Origin: Armatimonadetes bacterium UBA5352
Lineage (GTDB): Bacteria; Armatimonadota; Zipacnadia; Zipacnadales; UBA5352
DNA: 6,217 nucleotides
Reading direction: 5' to 3'
Assembly (NCBI GenBank): GCA_002411015.1
Contig: DHPY01000077.1
Location: forward strand, 3,556 to 9,772
Positions 1 through 6,217 of the stretch are shown piece by piece. A program made the translations under genes and the position numbers. Position 1 is the first letter of the stretch. Each line of letters starts with the position of its first letter. The notes beneath the pieces were generated by a model. It was not told the origin of the DNA. It saw only the letters and a list, made by a program, of their open reading frames with translations, and did not search any database.

Positions 1-12
1 GCTGTGTCGTGT

Positions 13-24
13 GTGAGGCCTCAC
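13..24. repeat. 12-bp perfect palindrome in the leader of the first gene
   Basis: GTGAGGCCTCAC is its own reverse complement. It extends to 16 bases (11-26) if one G-T wobble pair is allowed. It ends 57 bases before the ATG at 82, so it could be an operator half-site pair or the remnant of an upstream hairpin. With no loop and no T-tract it is a poor terminator. No -35/-10 pair is recognisable in the 81-base leader. The palindrome is seen directly; any regulatory role is a guess. Confidence 0.3.
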
Positions 25-67
25 GCAGGTCCATCACTCTGCCCGGGCGAATGCACAGGCATCACCA

Positions 68-76
68 GGGAGGTGA
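68..76 (+). promoter_or_regulatory. Shine-Dalgarno site of the GH42-like gene
   Basis: GGGAGGTGA is a near-complete match to the 16S rRNA anti-Shine-Dalgarno sequence. Its GGAGG core ends 8 bases before the ATG at 82. This site decides the start: the same reading frame is open back to a GTG at position 4, but that extra N-terminus would lie in front of an obvious signal peptide and has no ribosome binding site visible in the window. Confidence 0.85.
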
Positions 77-81
77 GTGCC

Positions 82-3078
82 ATGACGCGCTCCAGCATGA
101 CAGCCCTGTTCATCGCACTGCTGCCGGCCATCGCGCTCGCACAGACGCAGGGCGAAGAAGTGCAGCCTCTTACGAACACCGGCTTCGAGGACGGGCTGCA
201 GGCGTGGGAGTTCTGGCCCGAAGAGAGCAACTCCACGATGAACGCGGACGCGGACGTCGCGTACGAGGGTTCGTCGTCCCTGCGCATTGATGCCCCCACG
301 CCCGCCGATCGCGCGTTCGTGCTGCAGAGCAGCGACCTCTTCGAGCCCGGCGTCATCTACCGCATCTCCGTCGCCATTCGCAGAGACGCGTCGGTCCCCG
401 ACCCCGCGGTTGGCTTCATCGTGAACTACCGCGCGGAGGACGGCACGATCATCCAGCGCGCCAACCCGATGGCGCTGCAGAAGCAGCCGCTTGGCGAGGG
501 CTGGGAGGGCTGGTCAGGGCTCTTCTTCAATGACGCAGAGGGCGCGGCGACCTGGCAGCTGCTCCTGCGGGTGGAGTACGCCGTCGGCAGCGTTTGGTTC
601 GATGACCTTCGCTTCGAGCGGCTGGGGCCGCCGGATGGCGTCGTCCCGGATGTCTGGAGTTACCTGCCGATCGGTGTGGAGATCGGCGCCGGTCCGGCAA
701 CGCGCTTTGCGCAGCACAAGGAGCAGCAGACGCCGGCCTGGCAGGCGGCAGTGCGCTACAACGACCTGCTGATGCGCGCGGGGACGCTGGACGCGCGTGT
801 GCGGGAAGTCAACCGCTGCGCGGCCTACGCCGGCGAGCAGCCCTCCGAGCAACTCGACGGCGGCTTCGAGCAGGTGGAGGCGCGGCTCAATGACGCCTAC
901 AGGGCTTTCGCGGCGGCATTTGGGTCGGAGCAGGAGGCTGACTGGCAGAGCTTCAACTCCGCCGCGGACACGCTTGGGGCCAACCTCGAGCTGCTGTCCG
1001 CCGAAGTCCGCGGTGAGTACGACCGGCTACGCCCGCCGCGCCTCAGGCTGCTGCCTGAGGGGTTCGGCGAGCAATCGCGCGATATTCCGCCCTTCAGCGA
1101 GGACGGGAGCGTGATGAACCGCCTGCTGGTGGGCGCGTGGAGCCCCACCGGCTGGTCGCAGTTCGAGCGCCCCTTCAGCTTCGAGTTCCATTCTTCCGCG
1201 CCCGGCAACCCACGGGTGCACACCGAGACTGAGCTCGACTTCAGCAACATCACGGAGGCCTGCGACAACCTGGAGGCCCTCGGCTATGACGGCACCTTCG
1301 GCTACCTGAGCTTCGGCATCCACGACATGATGTACGCCCCGGACTGGCTGCTGCAAGAGTACGCCGACGATCCGGACTTCTTCAAGGTCTCGCAGGATGG
1401 CCTGGTAGGCCGCAGCAGCGGCAGCACGCACTCGCTGAACTACTACCACCCGGCGGTGCGCGCATACATCCGCGATTACCTCACCGCCTACGCTGAGTTC
1501 TGCGCAGACGAGCCGCGTACCCTCTTCCATGAGATCGCGCAGGAAGCCTATCCCTACTTCAGCGCGGAGGGCGGCCGCCGCCAGCCCGGCTACGGCCCGA
1601 GCGCCACCGCCGCGTTCCATCAGTGGCTGGAGGCCGAGTACGGGACGATCGGCGCGCTCAACGAAGCGTGGGGGACCGGCTACGCCTCGTTTGCGGAGAT
1701 CACGCAGCCGGATGACCGCTTCATCAACCCGGAGCGCGAGATCACGCCTCTCGTCGCGGAGTTTGAGCGATTCATCGAAGATGGCTACCTCGACTACCTG
1801 CAGCTCATCTATGACTCGCTGAAGGCCGGCGATCCGGACAAGCCGGTTGCGGCCCGGCACAGTGCACTCCTGACCGCAATAAATGGCGCTCGCGCCTTCG
1901 AGCACTGCGATGTGCTGAGCTACCACCGCCCGGCGCCGAACATGCAGATGATGAACCTCTACCTGAACTCCCTCTCGCGCTACAACCGGCGCAAACCGCT
2001 AGGCTATCTCGAGGACTTCTGGGGCACGCAGGAAGAGTCCGACCGCATCACGGAGGAGCGTGCCCAGCGCCGGGGCCTCGAGAAGCACGTCTCCCGCGCC
2101 TTCGCATGGGGCCGCACGCTGCAGATGAAGTGGTATGCCTACACCACCGGCGGCTACCTGTTCACCTACAACGGCAACTGGTTCGATCCCCGCTACGACG
2201 TGCTCACGATGCGCTACTGCGCACCCGGCCTGAAGACCGCGCTCGACCGCATGCGCAACATGGACTGGCTGCTGACGCACTCTGAGATCCCGCAGTTCCG
2301 CGTGGCGGTCTGGCAGCCCTCAGCCTCCATGCGGACACAGGCTCGCTACGGCCTCTCGCCTGCCGAGATCATGGCGCTGCACCAGATGATCTACCGCGCG
2401 GGCTTCCCCTATGAGATCGTGCCGGAGGAGTACTTCGCCGACGGGCGCGCCGACATCGCCGACTTCGACGTCATCTTCCTGCCGGCGGCCGAGTATCTCT
2501 CCGAGGAGCATCAGCGGCGGCTGGTGGAGTATGCGCGGTCCGGCGGTACGCTCATCGCCATCGAGCCGCCCGGCGTCCGGGACGAGCTTGCGCGGCCATC
2601 GGGGCTGCTGCTGCGCGAGGTCTACGGCATCGACGCGCCCACCTTCGACGCTGAGAGCGCGACCTGGAGCTGGCAGGCCAGCCGCTGCACTCCTGGGCCG
2701 CTGGCGATGGCGCAGGCAGGGAGAGGCCGGGCATATATCACAGCCACCACGCTCGGGCGGGCGCTGGCGGAGGCGCCCGATCCGGAGGCGCTGCTCGATC
2801 TGCTTGCCCGGCGCGTCACGCGCGATGCATGGTCGCGCGATGCCCGCTTTGAGGTGCTGACGCGCGTAGCCGACAACGGGGAGCGCTACCTGTTCGTGCT
2901 CAATCCCGATCCCGACGCGCGCGTGAGCGACCGGGTGCTGGTATCAGGCCAGGTCGCGTCCGCGACAGACGTGAGCGTGGAGCGCGGCTTCCCGGTGCCC
3001 GTCCGGCGTCAGGGCGGCCGGTCGGCTGTGGACGTCACGCTCGGGCCCGGTGAGATGGCCGTGCTCTGGCTGCAGTAG
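82..3078 (+). CDS. Secreted GH42-like (beta-galactosidase-type) glycoside hydrolase with N-terminal carbohydrate-binding-like domain
   Basis: The product has 998 residues. Residues 1-20 are a signal peptide (cleavage after ALA, before Gln21). Residues ~28-182 resemble a CBM4/9-type jelly roll, opening with LTNTGFEDGLQAW and ending with VWFDDLRFERL. Residues ~205-320 are a charged, Ala/Glu-rich, probably helical linker. Residues ~345-700 match the GH42 A-domain barrel: WLLQEYADDPDFFKVSQDG (422-440), a segment like the GH42 'PNSPxYR' region (453-460), YGTIGALNEAWGT (520-532) and DVLSYHRPAP (610-619). Residues ~735-915 fit the trimerisation (B) domain, with DVIFLPAAEYLSEEHQRRL and a following SGGT. 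Residues ~920-998 fit the C-terminal beta-sandwich. By position, Glu488 is the likely acid/base and Glu644 (in GYLEDFWG) the nucleophile, 156 residues apart as expected for GH42. Oddities are Gln487 where clan GH-A has Asn, no clustered zinc cysteines, and export, whereas many GH42 enzymes are cytoplasmic. Family assignment is fairly secure; beta-galactosidase activity is not. It probably forms an operon with the next gene. Confidence 0.8.
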   Translation: MTRSSMTALFIALLPAIALAQTQGEEVQPLTNTGFEDGLQAWEFWPEESNSTMNADADVAYEGSSSLRIDAPTPADRAFVLQSSDLFEPGVIYRISVAIRRDASVPDPAVGFIVNYRAEDGTIIQRANPMALQKQPLGEGWEGWSGLFFNDAEGAATWQLLLRVEYAVGSVWFDDLRFERLGPPDGVVPDVWSYLPIGVEIGAGPATRFAQHKEQQTPAWQAAVRYNDLLMRAGTLDARVREVNRCAAYAGEQPSEQLDGGFEQVEARLNDAYRAFAAAFGSEQEADWQSFNSAADTLGANLELLSAEVRGEYDRLRPPRLRLLPEGFGEQSRDIPPFSEDGSVMNRLLVGAWSPTGWSQFERPFSFEFHSSAPGNPRVHTETELDFSNITEACDNLEALGYDGTFGYLSFGIHDMMYAPDWLLQEYADDPDFFKVSQDGLVGRSSGSTHSLNYYHPAVRAYIRDYLTAYAEFCADEPRTLFHEIAQEAYPYFSAEGGRRQPGYGPSATAAFHQWLEAEYGTIGALNEAWGTGYASFAEITQPDDRFINPEREITPLVAEFERFIEDGYLDYLQLIYDSLKAGDPDKPVAARHSALLTAINGARAFEHCDVLSYHRPAPNMQMMNLYLNSLSRYNRRKPLGYLEDFWGTQEESDRITEERAQRRGLEKHVSRAFAWGRTLQMKWYAYTTGGYLFTYNGNWFDPRYDVLTMRYCAPGLKTALDRMRNMDWLLTHSEIPQFRVAVWQPSASMRTQARYGLSPAEIMALHQMIYRAGFPYEIVPEEYFADGRADIADFDVIFLPAAEYLSEEHQRRLVEYARSGGTLIAIEPPGVRDELARPSGLLLREVYGIDAPTFDAESATWSWQASRCTPGPLAMAQAGRGRAYITATTLGRALAEAPDPEALLDLLARRVTRDAWSRDARFEVLTRVADNGERYLFVLNPDPDARVSDRVLVSGQVASATDVSVERGFPVPVRRQGGRSAVDVTLGPGEMAVLWLQ

Positions 3079-3116
3079 CTCCGCCCGCTATACCTGCATA
3101 ATGCGATGGTAACCAG

Positions 3117-3122
3117 AAGGAG
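3117..3122 (+). promoter_or_regulatory. Shine-Dalgarno site selecting a GTG start for the second gene
   Basis: AAGGAG lies 6 bases before the GTG at 3129. The nearest in-frame ATG (3144, codon 6) would be 21 bases from this site, and starting there would also remove the positively charged Arg5 from the signal peptide. The GTG start is therefore preferred. The 50-base spacer after the previous stop contains an AT-rich patch (TATACC...CATAAT, 3090-3102) but no -35 partner. Confidence 0.8.
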
Positions 3123-3128
3123 ACAAAC

Positions 3129-5984
3129 GTGACCCTCACACGCATGCTTGCCGTTACCGCTGTAGTCACTGCCGCCGCATGCACCGCTACGGCGCAGGAG
3201 TGGCAGTCGCACTTTGACCGCCCATTCGTGTTCTCATCGAGCCAGCTCAAGTACGGGCTCTATCAGAACTACCTGCATAGCTACATGGACCGGCCGCTCT
3301 TCATGGACACCTCGCTGCGCGAGAACGCGGTCGTCACCTGCCCGAGCTTCCAGCGCATCATGGACCACGCGATGATGTACGAGATGGACGGCCTCGGAGC
3401 GATCATCGGCGGCTCAGGGATGATCCAGCGCTACGAGATCGCCATGCAGTGCGCGGAGCAGCAGCACCCGGACGGCTTCCTCTTCTTCCCGCTCTTTGGT
3501 GGTGATGCTGAGACTGAGGCGAAGGCGCGGACGCTCGAGATCGCCAATGCCTCCTCAGTCACAGCGCGCTTTGACCGTGATGGCGAGGAAGTGGTGCGTT
3601 TCGGCACCTATGGCGGCGACCGCACCCCTCCGGAGCAGCTTCGGCAGATGCTCGAAACGCTGCGGGCGGAACAGGGCGACTTCATCTACCTGATCGCGCT
3701 CACGGACTGGGGCACGACACAGGACGAGTTCCGGCGCGATGGCGCCGTCTCACCTGCCACCGACGCCGCGATGAAGGCCCACATCCGGGAGTACCTGGAC
3801 GTCGCCGACGGCATCGACATGAGCTACGGAGGCGCGTGGCGCCGGCCCGACCGCACCTTCGACGTGGAGTTCGACAGGGAGTATGTCATCCCGACCATCA
3901 AGGCAGTCCTGAGCGAGCGCCCGTATCGCGACAAGTATCTCGCTCTCGGCGCAAAGATCGGCTACTTCCAGTTCATGAGCGGCTCCACCCTCGATGAGGA
4001 CGGCACCCGGACGCTGCGCAACAGCTTCGAGGCCGCGATGGAGGCCGAGCCGGACATGATCGGCATGGCCGAGTGGGATGAGCTGAACGAGCACACGACC
4101 ATTGAGCCGACGGTCTGCAACTCGCTCTCCACGCAGCGGATCATCCGCAACTACATGCGCGAGATCAAGGGCCTCGAGCCCGCCCCGAATCCGGGCGACG
4201 ACACCTCCATCCCGAACCTGATCGTCAGCTATCGCCGCAAGCTCACCCTTGGCGAGCAGGTCGAGATCGAGATGCTCAACGTGCCCGATGGCAGCGAGGG
4301 CGAGTACACGGTGGTGGCATCGCTGCTCGATGAGGGCGGCGTGCCAATCTGCACCGCTGAACCGGTCACCTTCGCCGCTGCGGAACTGCTGGAGCATCGC
4401 TGGACGATCCCGACCGAGGCGCTCGCGGGGGAGATGATCCTGCGGCCGAGCCTGGCGATCACGACGGCCGATGGCACCGAGCAGACCTACAGTGACGGCC
4501 TCCACCACATTATCCTGCGGCCCACGGACAACTGGGACTACAAGTGGGTCAAGCAGCCGCTGCGGGACATCATCCTCCCGACCGCAGCCGAGTTCACGAT
4601 GCAGCCGGACGCTGAACGCCCCGGCAGCTATACCATCGATGCCAGCTTCGCCTGCGATGAGCCGCTGGCGTCGCTTGAGGTGCTGGAGGATGATGACGAG
4701 GTCCGCGCGTACGACGTGAACGAGGAGTTCCCGGAGCGCGATGACACCATGCTGCTCCGGATAGACCTGCGGTCCTTCCTGCGGCACGACCTCATCGGCC
4801 GCATGTGGATTGACGGGGCGCCCTCGGAGCTCCATGTGGAGACCGATGGCCGCTACTTCTTCAATGAGGACAACGTGGTGCGCGCGAACATGTGGCTCAA
4901 CCAGTGGCGGCGGGTCTTCTACGCCTCAGTCCCGCGCGATCAGGCCGACAACGCCACGCTGCACCTCGATTTCACCGAGCTCAAGGGCGAGATCCCGCTC
5001 AGCCGGCTGGGCGACCGGGGTCTCTACTCGGAGCACTTCGAGCCGGACATCCAGGTGGTCATTGAGGATTTCTACCGCGCTCCGGACCTCCCGTATCACA
5101 TCGACGCGAACCAGGCATCCATGGCGTTCAGCATGCCCCCGCGTCGGCCGAACTCGGTCTTCCACCTGCGCGCGATCACCGTCTCCGGCAAGATCTGGCG
5201 CAGCGGACCCGTAATGGTCGGGAGCCTCGAGGAGCGCGGGCCGGTGACGCTGGACGTCTACTCGGATACCCTCGGCGCGACCACTGAGGTGCAGGTTGAC
5301 GAGAGCGTCATACCCGATCTGGACTACCGCCTCGACCCGGCCAACGGCTCGCTGATGTGGACGGACGCGGGCGTGCCCTTCTGCGGGCAGATCGGCGGGC
5401 GGGCGAACGCCGTTACCTTCGTCGGCGGGGGCGAGTCCGGCGGAATGGGCGACCCGTATCGCAACGGGGACTACTACCCGGCGGATGCGCCCTCCACCGC
5501 GCCGAAGTATCTGCGCGAGGACGGGCAGGACATCCTGCGCTTCGACGGCATCGGCAACTTCATCGTCTTCCCACGCGAGGTGACACCGCGGCGGGGCGCG
5601 TGGACGCTGCAGATGCAGATCCGGCCAACCGCGACCAAGCAGCAGATCCTCTGGCGCCACCACGGGCACTACATCGGCTCGGTCACCATCTACCTGGAGA
5701 ATGGCGAACTCTGGTCAACCTACTCGGATCAGCACCTCAACACCAGCACGCAGCGCTCAGGCCTCACGCTGCCGCTCAACGAGTGGTCGGATGTCACGAT
5801 CAGCTTCGACCTCGACACGATCGTCTACGAGGTGAACGGCCAGCGCAGCGAGCCGCTGCCCGCGCCCGGCCCGGGGCTGTACATCGGCACATCGGTGTTC
5901 GGCGGCCACGAGGCCGGAGATGCCTACTTCGGGGGGGATCTGCGGGCGCTGCGCATGGTCCATCGCGCGACGCTGCAGGGCTGA
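3129..5984 (+). CDS. Secreted GH71/GH99-like glycoside hydrolase with C-terminal LamG-like domain
   Basis: The product has 951 residues. Residues 1-22 are a signal peptide, cleaved after ATA before Gln23; a weak lipobox ending at Cys18 is an alternative. Residues ~24-348 look like a (beta/alpha)8 barrel: alternating strands such as FIYLIALTDWG (185-195), then AEWDELNEHTTIEPT (314-328). That last motif resembles the 'WNEW.EGT.IEP' signature of GH99 and the equivalent acidic pair of GH71. Glu318 and Glu321, three residues apart, would be the catalytic acids. Residues ~360-465 and ~480-570 look like two beta-sandwich (Ig/fibronectin-like) segments. Residues ~570-800 are unrecognised. Residues ~800-948 look like a LamG/concanavalin-A-like fold, from DILRFDGIGNFIVFP to GGDLRALRMVHRA, and probably bind glycan. 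GH71 enzymes cut alpha-1,3-glucan and GH99 enzymes act on alpha-mannosides; the substrate here cannot be assigned. It starts 50 bases after the GH42-like gene, so coupled expression is likely. The barrel assignment is moderate and the exact family uncertain. Confidence 0.65.
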   Translation: MTLTRMLAVTAVVTAAACTATAQEWQSHFDRPFVFSSSQLKYGLYQNYLHSYMDRPLFMDTSLRENAVVTCPSFQRIMDHAMMYEMDGLGAIIGGSGMIQRYEIAMQCAEQQHPDGFLFFPLFGGDAETEAKARTLEIANASSVTARFDRDGEEVVRFGTYGGDRTPPEQLRQMLETLRAEQGDFIYLIALTDWGTTQDEFRRDGAVSPATDAAMKAHIREYLDVADGIDMSYGGAWRRPDRTFDVEFDREYVIPTIKAVLSERPYRDKYLALGAKIGYFQFMSGSTLDEDGTRTLRNSFEAAMEAEPDMIGMAEWDELNEHTTIEPTVCNSLSTQRIIRNYMREIKGLEPAPNPGDDTSIPNLIVSYRRKLTLGEQVEIEMLNVPDGSEGEYTVVASLLDEGGVPICTAEPVTFAAAELLEHRWTIPTEALAGEMILRPSLAITTADGTEQTYSDGLHHIILRPTDNWDYKWVKQPLRDIILPTAAEFTMQPDAERPGSYTIDASFACDEPLASLEVLEDDDEVRAYDVNEEFPERDDTMLLRIDLRSFLRHDLIGRMWIDGAPSELHVETDGRYFFNEDNVVRANMWLNQWRRVFYASVPRDQADNATLHLDFTELKGEIPLSRLGDRGLYSEHFEPDIQVVIEDFYRAPDLPYHIDANQASMAFSMPPRRPNSVFHLRAITVSGKIWRSGPVMVGSLEERGPVTLDVYSDTLGATTEVQVDESVIPDLDYRLDPANGSLMWTDAGVPFCGQIGGRANAVTFVGGGESGGMGDPYRNGDYYPADAPSTAPKYLREDGQDILRFDGIGNFIVFPREVTPRRGAWTLQMQIRPTATKQQILWRHHGHYIGSVTIYLENGELWSTYSDQHLNTSTQRSGLTLPLNEWSDVTISFDLDTIVYEVNGQRSEPLPAPGPGLYIGTSVFGGHEAGDAYFGGDLRALRMVHRATLQG

Positions 5985-6009
5985 GAGCGCAGGGGGAGTG
6001 CGTGACACA

Positions 6010-6042
6010 AAACGGCGACGGCCTTCGCGGCCGTCGCCGTTT
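6010..6042. terminator. Bidirectional intrinsic terminator between convergent genes
   Basis: A perfect 14-bp inverted repeat (6010-6023 with 6029-6042) encloses a 5-base loop, TTCGC. The stem is very GC-rich with three A-T pairs at its base. On the plus strand it is followed by TTTGTC (partly stem). On the minus strand the run is TTTTGTGTC, a slightly better U-tract. It lies 25 bases after the plus-strand stop at 5984 and about 19 bases past the minus-strand stop at 6062, so it is placed to end both transcripts. The U-tracts are short, so efficiency is uncertain. Confidence 0.75.
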
Positions 6043-6061
6043 GTCGTCTGGAGGGCGGCAG

Positions 6062-6217
6062 CTACATCAGGTCAAAGCACGCCAGCGCTTCCTTGTTGCG
6101 GACGATGAGCTTGCCATCCGCCACGATCGGGGCCGTCCACGACTGCCCGCCGAGCGGCGTGAAGCGCCCGAGCTCTCTGTAGCCCTCAGGGGTCGCCTCA
6201 ACCATCGCCATGAAGCC
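6062..6217 (-). CDS. C-terminal fragment of a PQQ-like (WD40/YVTN-type) beta-propeller protein, partial
   Basis: Reading the minus strand from the window edge gives 51 codons ending in TAG at 6062-6064; the start lies outside the window. The tail contains GRFTPLGGQSWTAPIVADGK followed by LIVRNKEALACFDLM. This is the typical closing blade of PQQ-binding-like or outer-membrane-assembly-type propeller repeats, where a 'W..P...dG.L..R....l.C.dl' pattern recurs. Such proteins are abundant and often periplasmic in Planctomycetota and related groups, frequently of unknown function. The gene converges on the GH pair, shares the hairpin terminator, and need not be functionally linked to it. The propeller call rests on one blade only; the reading frame itself is well supported by codon use, the stop position and the terminator. 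Confidence 0.7.
   Translation of the reverse strand, partial: GFMAMVEATPEGYRELGRFTPLGGQSWTAPIVADGKLIVRNKEALACFDLM

Noticed and set aside
4..81. Extension of the first gene upstream to a GTG at position 4
   Set aside because: It would put 26 residues in front of a clean signal peptide, and the strong ribosome binding site at 68-76 points to the ATG at 82.
1027..1926. 299-codon minus-strand open frame inside the GH42-like gene
   Set aside because: Its translation is Val/Ala/Arg/Glu-rich without recognisable motifs, and it lies antisense to clearly conserved GH42 segments; it is a by-product of high-GC codon use.
3090..3102. AT-rich TATACC...CATAAT patch as an internal promoter for the second gene
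   Set aside because: No -35 hexamer is present at a workable distance, and the 50-bp spacing fits co-transcription better.
3750..4835. 361-codon minus-strand open frame inside the second hydrolase gene
   Set aside because: It runs antisense to the catalytic-motif region, shows no domain pattern, and has the low-complexity composition typical of GC-rich shadow frames.
4926..5669. 247-codon minus-strand open frame
   Set aside because: It is another antisense shadow with no motif, inside a continuous plus-strand gene.
5920..6108. 62-codon plus-strand open frame spanning the terminator
   Set aside because: It overlaps the end of the second gene, reads through the hairpin and into the antisense of the propeller gene, and its Arg/Ser-rich translation looks non-coding.

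Overview
The window is GC-rich, appears to be about two-thirds G+C by eye, and is almost fully coding. It holds two large plus-strand genes for predicted secreted carbohydrate-active proteins. The tail of a third, convergent minus-strand gene is cut off by the right edge. All three suit a Gram-negative-type polysaccharide-degrading bacterium with clear Shine-Dalgarno sites. Long multi-domain exported glycosidases beside a PQQ-like beta-propeller protein recall Planctomycetota, Verrucomicrobiota/Lentisphaerota, Armatimonadota and similar environmental lineages. That placement is an impression from gene style; no phylogenetic marker is present.

Layout. Positions 1-81 are a short leader with a perfect 12-bp palindrome and a strong ribosome binding site. 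Positions 82-3078 encode a 998-residue secreted protein. It has an N-terminal carbohydrate-binding-like jelly roll, a helical linker and a complete GH42-like (beta-galactosidase-type) A, B and C domain set. Positions 3079-3128 are a 50-bp spacer with a second good ribosome binding site and no convincing promoter, so the two genes are probably co-transcribed. Positions 3129-5984 encode a 951-residue secreted protein with a GH71/GH99-like barrel, beta-sandwich regions and a C-terminal LamG/concanavalin-A-like domain. Positions 5985-6061 carry a 14-bp perfect hairpin that can act as a shared terminator for the converging genes. Positions 6062-6217 (minus strand) are the last 51 codons of a likely PQQ/WD40-type beta-propeller protein.

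How they may work together (inference). The first two genes look like a small extracytoplasmic glycan-degrading pair: a GH42-like exo-acting candidate and a GH71/GH99-like endo-acting candidate, each with its own likely glycan-binding module. The substrate cannot be read from the sequence. No transporter, SusC/D pair, sulfatase or regulator is visible in the window. The most notable points are the Gln-Glu in place of the usual Asn-Glu at the presumed acid/base of the first enzyme, the two acidic residues spaced as in GH99 in the second, and a roughly 230-residue stretch of the second protein that matches nothing I recognise. I see no mobile element, CRISPR array, tRNA or rRNA.
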